A DNA stretch of 64,000 nt from Sphingomonas sp. S-NIH.Pt15_0812 (GCF_003951315.1 NZ_QLJH01000020.1:9656-73655); one strand, 5' to 3'. Counted from the first letter of the stretch, positions 24,875-34,012 are shown. Numbers and translations: made by a program. The notes: generated by a model not told the origin, from the letters alone.

Positions 24875-25889
24875 AGGCGCGATAGCCGCCCTGGCGCTCC
24901 AGCATCCAGCCGGGATATTCGGCCGGCAGCTTGGTCACCGCATCGAGCGCGGCGAGATCGTCCGCGTCGAGCGACACCTGGGTCGCGGCGATATTGTCGG
25001 TGAGCTGATCGACCCGCTTGGCCCCGACGATCACGCTCGTCACCACCGGCTGGTGGAGCAGCCAGGCAAGCGCGACCTGCGCGACGGTGCAGCGCTTCGT
25101 CTCGGCGATGCGGCGCATCTCGGGGATCACCACCGAGCCGCGCGTCCGATCGACCGGCGGGAAGTCGAAACTCGCGCGCCGGCGATCCGCCGCCTGACCC
25201 TCGCCATCGTACTTGCCCGACAGATAGCCGCCCGCGAGCGGGCTCCACACCATCAGCCCGATCTTCTCCGACCGCAGCATCGGCACGATCTCGCGCTCCA
25301 GGTCGCGGCCGACCAGCGTGTAATAGGCTTGGAGCGACAGGATCGGCGCGAGCCGCCGCGCCTCGGCGATGCCGACCGCCTTCATGACCTGCCACGCCGC
25401 CCAGTTGGACAAGCCGAGATAACGGACGTGACCATGACGGACGAGCGTATCAAGCGCCTCCAGCGTCTCCTCGATCGGCGTCGCGGGATCGAAGCCGTGG
25501 ATCTGATAGAGGTCGATATGGTCGAGGCCGAGCCGCTGGAGGCTCTGCTTGCACTGGCTGAGGATGTGGCCGCGCGACGCGCCGCGTGCATTGGGACCAT
25601 CGCCCATCGGACCCAGCACCTTGGTCGCGATGACGACATCGTCGCGGGCGACGCCCAGGTTCTTGAGCGACTGGCCGAGGATGCGCTCGCTCTCACCGCC
25701 GGCATAGACATTGGCGGTGTCGATGAAGTTGATGCCGGCATCGAGCGCGGTCCGGACCAGCGCGTCCGCCTCGTCCTGGCGAAGCTGGCCGATCTGGCCC
25801 CAGATGCCCTCGCTGCCGCCGAAGGTCATGGTGCCGAGGCAGAGTTCGGACACGAACAGGCCGCTATGGCCGAGTTGGCGCATACGCAT
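24873..25889 (-). CDS. Aldo/keto reductase
   Basis: 338 residues, (alpha/beta)8 NADPH-dependent reductase. MRMRQLGHSGLFVSELCLGTMTFG opens the family, NFIDTANVYAGGESE holds the catalytic Asp and Tyr, VIATKV the Lys and LYQIHGFD the His; NADPH loop SVIVGAKRVDQLTDN is near the C-terminus. The start at 25889 has the family's standard first residues; the frame runs 19 codons further upstream. Divergent from an AraC-family regulator with a direct-repeat operator between them. Two other AKRs occur at 29627 and 42619. Confidence 0.92.
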   Translation of the reverse strand: MRMRQLGHSGLFVSELCLGTMTFGGSEGIWGQIGQLRQDEADALVRTALDAGINFIDTANVYAGGESERILGQSLKNLGVARDDVVIATKVLGPMGDGPNARGASRGHILSQCKQSLQRLGLDHIDLYQIHGFDPATPIEETLEALDTLVRHGHVRYLGLSNWAAWQVMKAVGIAEARRLAPILSLQAYYTLVGRDLEREIVPMLRSEKIGLMVWSPLAGGYLSGKYDGEGQAADRRRASFDFPPVDRTRGSVVIPEMRRIAETKRCTVAQVALAWLLHQPVVTSVIVGAKRVDQLTDNIAATQVSLDADDLAALDAVTKLPAEYPGWMLERQGGYRA

Positions 25890-25953
25890 GGGATGATACT
25901 CCTGTTGGAATGGATGAGCCGGAGATACGCCGCGAACGTTCGGCACCGCGACG

Positions 25954-25987
25954 CCGATCCGATCAATGTCCTGCCCGATCCTATCAA
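25954..25987. promoter_or_regulatory. Direct repeat, probable AraC-family binding site
   Basis: CCGATCCGATCAA (25954-25966) and CCGATCCTATCAA (25975-25987) differ at one of 13 positions and are spaced exactly 21 bp start to start, two helical turns. Direct repeats with this phase in front of an AraC gene are the standard operator design of the family; the site sits between the AKR and AraC starts. Confidence 0.55.
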
Positions 25988-26026
25988 AGTAATGCGTAGA
26001 CGGTGCTTTTGGCGCGCGGCGAAGCT

Positions 26027-26935
26027 ATGATCTCTGCCATGACGACGCTGTCAGACCTTGCCCAACTGATCGAGCGCCATTGGTTCGTCCATGGTCGCGA
26101 AACGCCGATCCCGGGCTTGCTCATCACCCGCGCGGAGGAGCCGACCGGCATCATCCGCACGGTCTATCGGCCGTCCTTCTGCCTCGTCGCGCAGGGTGCG
26201 AAGATGTCGATGCTGGGGCCGACACCCTATCATTATGCCGAGGGCCAATGCCTGCTCGCCTCGGTCGACCTGCCGGTCACGTCGCGCATCATTCGAGCGA
26301 GCGCGGCGGAGCCCTATCTGGCGCTGTCGCTGGCGATCGAACCGGTGACCGTGGCCGAATTGGTGGCGGAGCAGGCGGGCGTGCCGGGCCCGGCCGCCGC
26401 CTTCAACGCGCTGGCGACGAGCGACCACGATCCGGCGCTGCGTGATCCTCTCAGGCGTCTGCTCGAACTGCTCGACCATCCGGCCGACCAGGCGGTGCTC
26501 GCCCCGCTGATCCGGCGCGAGATCGTCTGGAGGCTGCTCGGCGGCGCGCTGGGACCGGCGCTGCGCCAAATGGGTCTGGTCGACACCCATGCCGCGCGGA
26601 TCGGCCGCGCGACGGCGTTCATCCGCGACCATTATGCCGAGACGCTGCGCGTGGCCGACCTCGCCGCGCTGGCGGGCATGAGCGTCCCCGGCTTCCACCG
26701 CCACTTCAAGGCGGTGACGACGATGACGCCGGTGCAGTTCCAGAAGCAGGTGCGATTGCAGGAGGCGCGCCGCCGCCTGATCGCCGCGGAGGAGGTGGCA
26801 CGGGTCGGCTTTGCCATCGGCTATGAAAGCCTGTCGCAGTTCAGCCGCGACTATCGCCGGCTGTTCGGGGCACCGCCGGGGCGGGATGCGGCAGCGATGC
26901 GCGCGCAACTGGTGCCGGAGCCTGCACTGCCCTGA
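26027..26935 (+). CDS. AraC family transcriptional regulator
   Basis: 302 residues. N-terminal AraC_N-type ligand domain (PIPGLLITRAEEPTGIIRTVYRPSFCLVAQGAK) and C-terminal double HTH (IRDHYAETLRVADLAALAGMSVPGFHRHFKAVTTMTPVQFQKQVRLQEARRRL, then VARVGFAIGYESLSQFSRDYRRLFGAPPGRD). ATG at 26027 or 26039 are both reasonable starts. Regulators of this subgroup commonly activate the adjacent divergent aldo/keto reductase or alcohol dehydrogenase gene, in agreement with the arrangement here. Confidence 0.93.
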   Translation: MISAMTTLSDLAQLIERHWFVHGRETPIPGLLITRAEEPTGIIRTVYRPSFCLVAQGAKMSMLGPTPYHYAEGQCLLASVDLPVTSRIIRASAAEPYLALSLAIEPVTVAELVAEQAGVPGPAAAFNALATSDHDPALRDPLRRLLELLDHPADQAVLAPLIRREIVWRLLGGALGPALRQMGLVDTHAARIGRATAFIRDHYAETLRVADLAALAGMSVPGFHRHFKAVTTMTPVQFQKQVRLQEARRRLIAAEEVARVGFAIGYESLSQFSRDYRRLFGAPPGRDAAAMRAQLVPEPALP

Positions 26936-26954
26936 TACTTGACTCCGTCAAGTA
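26936..26954. promoter_or_regulatory. MarR-type operator overlapping the -35 region
   Basis: TACTTGAC-TCC-GTCAAGTA is a perfect 8-bp inverted repeat with a three-base centre, starting right after the AraC stop and 12 bases before the MarR-GNAT start. TTGACT inside it looks like a -35 box, which fits autorepression by the MarR domain encoded next. Confidence 0.65.
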
Positions 26955-26966
26955 AGTTGATCCAGC

Positions 26967-27893
26967 ATGGCGGACATGGAAGATGCAGACGTCACCGCCA
27001 TCCGCCGGTTCAACCGCTTCTACACCCAGACGATCGGCGCGCTCGACGCGCGGTTCCTCGGCACCGAGGCGAGCCTGCCCGAAGCACGGTTGCTGTTCGA
27101 GATCGCCACGCACGAGCCGGTTACCGCCAGCGTGTTGCAGGACGCACTGGGCATGGACGCGGGCTATCTCAGCCGCCTGGTCGCGCGTTTCGAGAAGCGC
27201 GGCTGGATCGTGCGCGTGCGCCGCGACGACGACGCCCGTGCGCGTGACCTGCGGCTGACCGAGGCGGGACGTGAGGCCTTCGGCACGCTCGACCACCGCC
27301 AGAGCCATGCCGTCGGCGATCTGCTCGGCACCGTGGACGGACAAGCGCGGCGCGATCTGGTCGAAGCCCTGACGCGCGCGCGGCTGCTGCTGGATCCCGC
27401 ATCGGGTGGACCGTTCGTGATCCGGCCTTTCCGCATCGGCGAGCCCGCGCTGATCGCCGCGCGCCAGTCGCTCCTCTATGCCGAAAGCCATGGCTGGGGT
27501 CGCGAGTTGGAGGTGATCGAAAGCGAGGTGACCGCGGCGTTCCTGCGCGACTTCGATCCGGTGCGCGAGCAATGCTGGGTCGCCGAGATCGACGGGGTCA
27601 TGGCGGGCGCGGTGTTCGTGACCGACGAAGGGGATGGCATCGCCCGGCTGCGGCTGCTGCATGTCGAGCCCTTCGCCCGCCGCCGGGGTATCGGCGATGC
27701 GCTGGTCGGGGCTTGCGTCACCTTCGCACGGGAGACGGGCTATCGCGCGTTGACGCTCTGGACCCACACCGTGCTGGAGCCCGCGCGCCGTATCTATGCG
27801 GCACAAGGTTTCGTATGTGTCGAGACGGCGATGCATGAGCGGTTCGGCGTTCCGCTCCAAGGTGAGACCTGGCGGCTGGAGCTGCCGGCATGA
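26967..27893 (+). CDS. MarR regulator fused to a GNAT acetyltransferase
   Basis: 308 residues, two domains. Residues ~5-145 are a MarR winged helix (LPEARLLFEIATHEPVTASVLQDALGMDAGYLSRLVARFEKRGWIVRVRRDDDARARDLRLTEAG); residues ~150-305 are a GNAT domain with the acetyl-CoA loop RLRLLHVEPFARRRGIGDALV and ALTLWTHTVLEPARRIYAAQGF. This fusion is a known architecture; substrate unknown. A strong palindrome precedes it. It overlaps the next GNAT gene by four bases, so both acetyltransferases are probably controlled together. Confidence 0.92.
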   Translation: MADMEDADVTAIRRFNRFYTQTIGALDARFLGTEASLPEARLLFEIATHEPVTASVLQDALGMDAGYLSRLVARFEKRGWIVRVRRDDDARARDLRLTEAGREAFGTLDHRQSHAVGDLLGTVDGQARRDLVEALTRARLLLDPASGGPFVIRPFRIGEPALIAARQSLLYAESHGWGRELEVIESEVTAAFLRDFDPVREQCWVAEIDGVMAGAVFVTDEGDGIARLRLLHVEPFARRRGIGDALVGACVTFARETGYRALTLWTHTVLEPARRIYAAQGFVCVETAMHERFGVPLQGETWRLELPA

Positions 27894-28426
27894 CCGGCAG
27901 CCTGACGATCCGCCTCGCGACCGAAGCCGACCTTGGGACGCTGCGCGACCTGATGACATTGTCGATCGATCGCGGTCAGGCGGCGGTGCTGACCCCGGCG
28001 CAGATCATGGCCAGCCGCTCCGTGATGGGGCTCGACACGCAATTGGTGCGCGACGGCACGTACTTCGTCGTCGAGGACCATGGCGTGCCGGTCGGCTGCG
28101 GCGGATGGAGCCGGCGGGCGACGCTCTACGGCGGCGACCATAGCACCGACCTGCGGGACCCGGCGCTGCTCGATCCCGCGAAGGACGCCGCCCGTATCCG
28201 CGCTATGTACACCCACCCGGACCATGTCCGGCGCGGGATCGGCCGGATGATCCTCGACCGCTGTGAGCAAGCGGTACGGGCGGAAGGGTTCGCCGCCGTC
28301 GAACTGATGGGCACGGCCGGCGGCGTGCCGCTCTACGCGGCCTACGGTTACGAGCCAGTTGAGCGCGCCGATACCCATGTCGATGGAGTCGTCGTGCCGC
28401 TGACCCGGATGCGGAAGCGGCTGTGA
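27890..28426 (+). CDS. GNAT family N-acetyltransferase
   Basis: 178 residues. Single GNAT domain: LTIRLATEADLGTLRDLMTLSID at the start, acetyl-CoA pyrophosphate loop MYTHPDHVRRGIGRMILDRCEQ (Q/RxxGxG/A type), and AAVELMGTAGGVPLYAAYGYEPVE. The start codon overlaps the MarR-GNAT stop (ATGA). Acceptor substrate cannot be inferred. Confidence 0.9.
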   Translation: MTGSLTIRLATEADLGTLRDLMTLSIDRGQAAVLTPAQIMASRSVMGLDTQLVRDGTYFVVEDHGVPVGCGGWSRRATLYGGDHSTDLRDPALLDPAKDAARIRAMYTHPDHVRRGIGRMILDRCEQAVRAEGFAAVELMGTAGGVPLYAAYGYEPVERADTHVDGVVVPLTRMRKRL

Positions 28427-28449
28427 TCCAGGGCTGATGCCGCCGCCCG

Positions 28450-29613
28450 TCAGGTCGGGCAGGCCTTGGCGTTCGGCCGACGCCGGAACGCCAGCAGCAT
28501 CGCCAGCGCCACCGCCGCCATCACCGCGCCCGCCAGCGACACGGTGGGCAAGCCCAGCCCGGCCCCGATCACGCCGCCGCCCAGCGCCGCGCCGATCGCA
28601 TTGCCAAGGTTGAAGGCACCGATATTCATCGCGGAGGCGAGGTTCGGCGCGTCCGAGGCCGCATCCATCACCCGCATCTGCAAGGGCGGTACGATCGCGA
28701 AGCTTGAGATGCCCCAGATCAGGATGGTGATGGCGGCGGTCACCGGCCATTGCATGAGAACCGTGAAGGCGAGCAGCGTCAGCGCCATGATCGCCAGCAT
28801 GGTCATGAGTGCCCGGTCGACCGAACGGTCGGCCAGCCGCCCGCCGACGCCGTTGCCGATCGTCGCGCCGACGCCGAACAGCATCAGCATCGCGGTGACA
28901 TAGCCGGTCGAACCATGCGTCACGTCGCGCAGGATCGGCACGATATAAGTGAACACGGTGAACACGCCGCCAAAGCCGATCGTGGTCAGGGCCAGCGCCA
29001 TCACGACCGGCCCGCGCGTCAGCACCCGCAGTTCGGCGCGCATGTCGCCGCCCTCCACAGCCGGCAGCGGCGGCAGCGCGAGCCGCAGAGACAGCATCGC
29101 GATTGCGCCGACGCCCGCGATCCCGGCAAAAGCGGTGCGCCAGCCGATCGCCTCGCTGACCCAGGTCGCCGCCGGCACGCCGCCGATGGTGGCGACGGTC
29201 AGCCCGGTGAACATCGCCGCCACCGCGCCCGCGCGCTTGTCCGGCGGCACGAGGCTCGCGGCGACCACCGCGCCGACGCCGAAGAACGCGCCGTGATTGA
29301 ACGAAGTGACGACCCGCGCCGCCATCAGCATCCAATAGCCGCCCGCCATCGCCGACAGCGCATTGCCGAGCGTAAAGATGCCCATCAGTGCGATCAGCAG
29401 CGTCCGCCGGTCGATCCGCCCGGTGGTGAGCGTCATCAACGGCGCCCCGATCAGCACGCCCATCGCATAGGCGCTGACCAGCAGCCCGGCGGCGGGGATC
29501 GACACCTGCAGGTCCGCCGCGATCACCGGCAACATGCCCATCGGCGCGAACTCGGTCACGCCGATGCCGAAGGCACCGACCGCCAATGCGAGCAATCCGA
29601 GGTTGAACTTCAT
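28450..29613 (-). CDS. MFS transporter, DHA1 (AraJ/arabinose-efflux-like) family
   Basis: 387 residues, 12 transmembrane helices. The opening FNLGLLALAVGAFGIGVTEFAPMGMLPVIAADL and the loop-2/3 region GAPLMTLTTGRIDRRTLLIALM are typical of the AraJ/YdhP branch of drug:H+ antiporters that export sugars or drugs. ATG at 29613 is used because the 38 upstream codons in frame lack any family character. It follows the aldo/keto reductase gene by 13 bases on the same strand, so they likely form a two-gene operon. Confidence 0.92.
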   Translation of the reverse strand: MKFNLGLLALAVGAFGIGVTEFAPMGMLPVIAADLQVSIPAAGLLVSAYAMGVLIGAPLMTLTTGRIDRRTLLIALMGIFTLGNALSAMAGGYWMLMAARVVTSFNHGAFFGVGAVVAASLVPPDKRAGAVAAMFTGLTVATIGGVPAATWVSEAIGWRTAFAGIAGVGAIAMLSLRLALPPLPAVEGGDMRAELRVLTRGPVVMALALTTIGFGGVFTVFTYIVPILRDVTHGSTGYVTAMLMLFGVGATIGNGVGGRLADRSVDRALMTMLAIMALTLLAFTVLMQWPVTAAITILIWGISSFAIVPPLQMRVMDAASDAPNLASAMNIGAFNLGNAIGAALGGGVIGAGLGLPTVSLAGAVMAAVALAMLLAFRRRPNAKACPT

Positions 29614-29626
29614 GATCGTAGCTCCC

Positions 29627-30661
29627 TCAAACCATCGGCGGCGCGAGGCGGGCGAAGCCCTCCTGTTGCCGGTACGGGGTGTGTGGATAGGGCGGCAGCA
29701 CGTCGCTCGCCGCATCGAGCGCGGCAACCTGCTCGGGCGTCAGCGCCCAGCCGACCGCGCCGAGATTGTCGCGCAACTGCGCCTCGTCGCGCGCGCCGAT
29801 GATGACCGACGATACGGTCGGACGTCGCAGCAGCCAGTTGATCGCGACCTGGGGCACGGTCTTGCCCGTCTCCACCGCCACCGCCTCCAGCGCGTCGACG
29901 ACGCGGTAGAGATGCTCGTCCTCGACCGGTGGCGCGAACTGCACGGTATCGTGGAGGCGGCTCCCCGCCGGGATCGGCCGTCCCCGCCCGATCCTGCCGG
30001 TCAGCCGCCCCCAGCCGAGCGGGCTCCAGACCAAGGCACCGACGCCCTGATCCGCCGCCAGCGGCATGAGGTCCCATTCATACGCTCGGCCGATCAGCGA
30101 GTAATAGACCTGATGCGCAACGAGGCGCGGCCAGCCATGGCGATCAGCGAGCGCTTGCGCCTTCATGATCTGCCAGCCGGGATAGTTGGAGACGCCCGCA
30201 TAGCGGACCTTGCCGTCGGCGATCAGCCGGTCAAGCGTGCCCATCACCTCCTCGGTCGGCGTTGCCGCGTCGAAGGCGTGAAGCTGGAGCAGGTCGATCC
30301 GGTCGGTGCCGAGCCGCCGCAGCGCCGCCTCGACCGCGCCGATCAGCCGCGTCCGCGACGCGCCCCAGTCCTGCGGGCCGTCACCCATCGGCAGGCCGGT
30401 CTTGGTCGAAATGAGGACGGCATCGCGCCGCCCCTTGATCGCTTCGCCGAGCACCTGTTCCGACGCGCCGTCCGAATAGACGTCGGCGGTGTCGAACAGC
30501 GTCACGCCCGCGTCGAGGCAGATGTCGACCAGCCGCCGCGCCTCTGCGGCGTCGCTTGTACCCCAGGCGCTGAACAGCGGCCCCTTGCCTCCGAACGTGC
30601 CGGCGCCGAACGACAGCGCCGGAACGCGCAGGCCGGACGATCCCAATTGGCGATATTCCAT
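29627..30661 (-). CDS. Aldo/keto reductase
   Basis: 344 residues. MEYRQLGSSGLRVPALSFGAGTFGG opens the family; LFDTADVYSDGASEQ (Asp, Tyr), LISTKTGL (Lys) and LLQLHAFDA (His) give the catalytic tetrad; SSVIIGARDEAQLRDN binds NADPH. The reading frame continues upstream over the LysR gene but the ATG at 30661 is the natural start, with GGAGG just before it. Pairs with the downstream MFS gene and is divergent from a LysR gene. Confidence 0.92.
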   Translation of the reverse strand: MEYRQLGSSGLRVPALSFGAGTFGGKGPLFSAWGTSDAAEARRLVDICLDAGVTLFDTADVYSDGASEQVLGEAIKGRRDAVLISTKTGLPMGDGPQDWGASRTRLIGAVEAALRRLGTDRIDLLQLHAFDAATPTEEVMGTLDRLIADGKVRYAGVSNYPGWQIMKAQALADRHGWPRLVAHQVYYSLIGRAYEWDLMPLAADQGVGALVWSPLGWGRLTGRIGRGRPIPAGSRLHDTVQFAPPVEDEHLYRVVDALEAVAVETGKTVPQVAINWLLRRPTVSSVIIGARDEAQLRDNLGAVGWALTPEQVAALDAASDVLPPYPHTPYRQQEGFARLAPPMV

Positions 30662-30671
30662 GACACCTCCT

Positions 30672-30690
30672 TTGCGAATGTCATTCGTCA
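30672..30690. promoter_or_regulatory. Candidate LysR box between AKR and LysR genes
   Basis: TGCGAATG-TC-ATTCGTCA is a near-palindrome whose core CGAAT-GTC-ATTCG pairs perfectly (30675-30687). It overlaps the AKR leader, just upstream of its ribosome binding site, where a LysR repressor/activator could act. Confidence 0.3.
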
Positions 30691-30765
30691 GGCGCATAGA
30701 TGGACGGTGAAGCACGGTGGCGAAACCGCCCGCCGGTGCAAAGGATCTATGCCTTGGATGCAAAG

Positions 30766-31671
30766 GTGATAGGCAATGATGATCGCGCCCGGTCACTCGC
30801 CCTGTTTGCGAGCGTGGTGGAGGAAGGCAGCTTCTCGGCGGCCAGCCGCACGCTCGGGCTGACGCCGTCGGCGGTGGCGCGGGCGATCGACCGGATCGAG
30901 GCGCGGCTGGGCGTCCGGCTGCTGCTGCGTTCCACCCGCGCGTTGACGCTGACCGCCGAGGGGCAGGCCTATCTGCTCGCAGCGCGGCGCATTCTCGCCG
31001 ATCTCGACGATGCCGAGCAGCAGATCGCCGACCAGGGCGCACCGCGCGGACGGCTGCGGATCAGCGCGGCGCTGGCGCATGGCCGGTTGTGCGTCGTGCC
31101 TCTGCTCGGCGAGTTCGCGCACGCTTATCCGCATATCATGATCGATATCGCCCTGACCGACACGCTGGTCGATGTTGCGGCGGGTCAGGCCGATGTCGCG
31201 ATCCGCTTCGGCCCGCTTGCCGACAGCGGACTCACGGCCCGGAAGCTATCCGAGGCGCGGCGAGTGATCGTGGCGTCGCCCGATTATCTGGCGCGGGCGG
31301 GCACGCCCAGGGTCCCGGAGGATCTGCACGCCCACAAATGCCTGAACTTCAGCTTTCGCCGCGCCGAACCGATCTGGCCGTTCCGCCGCGACGGCAAGGA
31401 TTTCGCGCTGAGTGTCGAGGGCGGCATCGTCGCCAACAATGGCGAGACGCTGGGTCATCTCGCCGCTGCCGGCGTTGGCGTCACCCGCGTCGGCCGCTTC
31501 AGCGTCGCGGCCGAGATCGCTGACGGGCGGCTCATGCCATTGCTGGAGGATTATAATCCAGGCGACGTCGAACTGATCCACGCGATCTTCGTCGGGGGGG
31601 CCACTACGCCTGCACGGGTGCGGGTGTTCGTCGACTTTCTGGTCGAGCGCTTAGCCAGCCGGTTCGAGTAG
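30766..31671 (+). CDS. LysR family transcriptional regulator
   Basis: 301 residues from a GTG at 30766; an ATG at 30700 would add 22 residues that do not look like a LysR N-terminus. Winged HTH (RSLALFASVVEEGSFSAASRTLGLTPSAVARAIDRIEARLGVRLLLRSTRALTLT) and effector domain (GRLRISAALAHGRLCVVPLLGEFAHAYP...DVAIRFGPLADSGLTARKL). Divergent from the AKR-MFS pair, its probable target. The last 21 bases overlap the end of the convergent MocR gene. Confidence 0.9.
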   Translation: MIGNDDRARSLALFASVVEEGSFSAASRTLGLTPSAVARAIDRIEARLGVRLLLRSTRALTLTAEGQAYLLAARRILADLDDAEQQIADQGAPRGRLRISAALAHGRLCVVPLLGEFAHAYPHIMIDIALTDTLVDVAAGQADVAIRFGPLADSGLTARKLSEARRVIVASPDYLARAGTPRVPEDLHAHKCLNFSFRRAEPIWPFRRDGKDFALSVEGGIVANNGETLGHLAAAGVGVTRVGRFSVAAEIADGRLMPLLEDYNPGDVELIHAIFVGGATTPARVRVFVDFLVERLASRFE

Positions 31672-33063
31672 CGGGCGCGAAACGGCCTTTTTCAGAAACG
31701 CGTACAGCCGGTCGTCATCGCTCATGGCGACGTTGAAGCGCATGTGATCGCGCCAGCCGCCACTGGTACTGAACACCGGCCCCGGCGCCAGCACGATACC
31801 TTCCGTGATCGCCCGCCGGGCAAGCTCAACGGCATCGACGCCGTCCGGCAATCGCGCCCACAGGAAGATGCCCGCCGCCGGATCGACCCATGGTTCGATA
31901 CCGGTGGCCCGCAGACATTTCGCCACCCTGGCCGCAGCCCGGGCCAGCCGGGTCCGGACACCGTCAACGTGGCGCCGATAGCTGCCATCGGTCAGCACCG
32001 CGTGCAGCAGGTTGGCGGTGAGCGGACTGCCCGCCATCGACGTCGCGATGCGCAAGTCGGCCAGCCCTTCGATCCAGTCGGGTCGCGCCGCGATATGGCC
32101 ACAACGCACCGCGGCGGACAACGACTTGGAAAAGCTGCCGATCCGGATCGTCCGATCTAGGCCGTCGAACGCCACCAGACGCGGCGACGGCGTATGTTCG
32201 AAGTCGGCGAAGATATCGTCCTCGACGACGACCATGTCGTGCGCCTCGGCGATCTTGAGCAAACGGTGCGCGGTGGCGGCGGCGAGGGACGCGCCGGTCG
32301 GGTTATGGACGCTCGAGTTCGTCAGGTAGAAACGCGGGCGATGCGTGGCGGCAGCCTCTGCAAAGGCAGTGACGTCTGGCCCGGTCGGCGTCATCGGCAC
32401 ACCCACCACCATTGCCCGGTGTGCCCGGAGCAGCGCCAGGAAGTTGAAGTAGCAGGGATCGTCGACCAGCACCGTATCGCCGGGCTGGAGCAGGAAACGG
32501 CACACCAGATCGAGCGCATGGGTGCCGCTGTCGGTCAGCAGGATTTGGTCGGGTCCGGCCTCGATCCCCTGATCCGCCATTCGCCGCGCGAGCAACGCCC
32601 GGAGCGGCGGCGAGCCCAGGGGTGACGCGTAGCCCGCCAGCGTGCCGTCATCGTCCGATCGCGCCACCCCGCGCATCGCCTTGCGAAGCGCATCGCCCGC
32701 CAGCCAGTCGTCGGGCAACCAGCCGCATCCCGGCATCAGTTCGTGGCGGCGCTCCCCCAGCGACTGGCGCAGCATCCAGAGCGGGTCGACCTCACGTTCC
32801 TTCGTATTGGCCAGCCGATCCAACGCCAGCGGAGCCAAGGGCGCGACGACATAAAAGCCCGATCCCGGTCGCGAGCGAATGACGCCCTCGGCGGCGAGGC
32901 GATCATAGGCCTCGACCACCGTCGAGCGCGCGACGCCGCTCGTCTCAGCCATGGCGCGGATCGACGGCAGCCGTGCGCCCGGCGTCAGCGCGCGGGCATC
33001 GATCCGGTCACGGATCGCGCGGACCACCATGCCGGTGCGGGTTTCGTCGGGGGCGCTCGCCAT
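31651..33063 (-). CDS. MocR/PdxR-type regulator (GntR HTH fused to class I aminotransferase fold)
   Basis: 470 residues. Residues ~10-75 are a GntR winged HTH (VVRAIRDRIDARALTPGARLPSIRAMAETSGVARSTVVEAYDRLAAEGVIRSRPGSGFYV). The rest is a fold-type I aminotransferase with YASPLGSPPLRALLARRM, LTNSSVHNPTG, and the PLP-lysine region RIGSFSKSLSAAVRCGHI. Such proteins sense PLP or an amino acid and usually act divergently; the divergent gene here is the PhzF-like isomerase. It could instead retain enzymatic activity. Confidence 0.92.
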   Translation of the reverse strand: MASAPDETRTGMVVRAIRDRIDARALTPGARLPSIRAMAETSGVARSTVVEAYDRLAAEGVIRSRPGSGFYVVAPLAPLALDRLANTKEREVDPLWMLRQSLGERRHELMPGCGWLPDDWLAGDALRKAMRGVARSDDDGTLAGYASPLGSPPLRALLARRMADQGIEAGPDQILLTDSGTHALDLVCRFLLQPGDTVLVDDPCYFNFLALLRAHRAMVVGVPMTPTGPDVTAFAEAAATHRPRFYLTNSSVHNPTGASLAAATAHRLLKIAEAHDMVVVEDDIFADFEHTPSPRLVAFDGLDRTIRIGSFSKSLSAAVRCGHIAARPDWIEGLADLRIATSMAGSPLTANLLHAVLTDGSYRRHVDGVRTRLARAAARVAKCLRATGIEPWVDPAAGIFLWARLPDGVDAVELARRAITEGIVLAPGPVFSTSGGWRDHMRFNVAMSDDDRLYAFLKKAVSRPLLEPAG

Positions 33064-33163
33064 CGTACTGCTGTTCTCACCAATACAGTTCGGCGCGATC
33101 GTACCGATGTGTATCTGTCAGCGCCAGTTGTCGTGCGATACGACGGGTCATCATCAACAGGAG

Positions 33164-34012
33164 ATGCCCGTGACCCGCCTCTTCCGCCTAGTCGACGTAT
33201 TCGGCACCGATCCGCTGACCGGCAATCCGCTGGCCGTCATCGCCGATGCGGAGGGTCTGACGACGGCCGAGATGCAGGCGATCGCAAGCTGGTTGAACTT
33301 CTCCGAGACGACCTTCCTGCTGCCGCCGGTCGATCCGTCTGCCGACTATCGCGTGCGCATCTTCACCATGGCGCACGAACTGCCGTTCGCCGGGCACCCG
33401 ACCTTGGGGAGCGCCCACGCTTGGCTCGAAGCGGGCGGGCAGCCGAAGCAGGACAGCGTGATCGTGCAGGAATGCGGCGTGGGGCTGGTCACGATTCGGC
33501 GCGATGGCGATGAGCTTGCTTTTGCCGCTCCACCGCTGCTGCGCGGCGGCACGCCGACCGAGGCCGAGATTGCTCAGGTCGCCGAGTTGCTGCGGATCGA
33601 CCGCTCGGCCATCGTCGATGCGGCCTGGGCGGACAATGGCCCCGGCTGGATCGCGGTCATGTTGGAGTCGGCCGAGGCAGTGCTGGCGGTCGAACCGGCG
33701 CGGTACCACCCTGAGCATATCGACATCGGCATCGTCGGGCCGCATGCGCCCGGCAGCGAGGTCGCGTTCGAACTGCGCGCGCTCTTCACCGACGCGCATG
33801 GCGGGCTGATCGAAGACCCCGTTACCGGCAGCCTCAACGCCTCCGTCGGCCAGTGGCTGTTCACCAGCGGTAGGGCCAGCGGCCGCTATGTCGCCGCACA
33901 GGGCACGCGCCTCGGGCGGAGCGGGCGTATCCATGTCACGCAGGACGAGGCTGGCCAGGTGTGGGTCGCCGGAGCGACGCGGACTTTGTTCTCCGGGCGG
34001 ACGCAAGGGTGA
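33164..34012 (+). CDS. PhzF family isomerase/epimerase
   Basis: 282 residues. PhzF fold with LFRLVDVFGTDPLTGNPLAVI at the start (VDVF...GNPLAV), catalytic Glu in LNFSETTFLLPP, AHELPFAGHPTLGSAH and the C-terminal EDPVTGSLNASVGQWL. The family comprises cofactor-free isomerases acting on diaminopimelate-like or anthranilate-like compounds; the original is in phenazine synthesis. ATG at 33164 follows CAGGAG. Divergent from MocR and overlapping the DJ-1 gene by one base (TGATG). Confidence 0.92.
   Translation: MPVTRLFRLVDVFGTDPLTGNPLAVIADAEGLTTAEMQAIASWLNFSETTFLLPPVDPSADYRVRIFTMAHELPFAGHPTLGSAHAWLEAGGQPKQDSVIVQECGVGLVTIRRDGDELAFAAPPLLRGGTPTEAEIAQVAELLRIDRSAIVDAAWADNGPGWIAVMLESAEAVLAVEPARYHPEHIDIGIVGPHAPGSEVAFELRALFTDAHGGLIEDPVTGSLNASVGQWLFTSGRASGRYVAAQGTRLGRSGRIHVTQDEAGQVWVAGATRTLFSGRTQG

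Noticed and set aside
27794..29335. 513-codon minus-strand frame
   Set aside because: Overlaps the two GNAT genes and the MFS gene in another phase and shows Arg/Gly/Asp-rich shadow composition.
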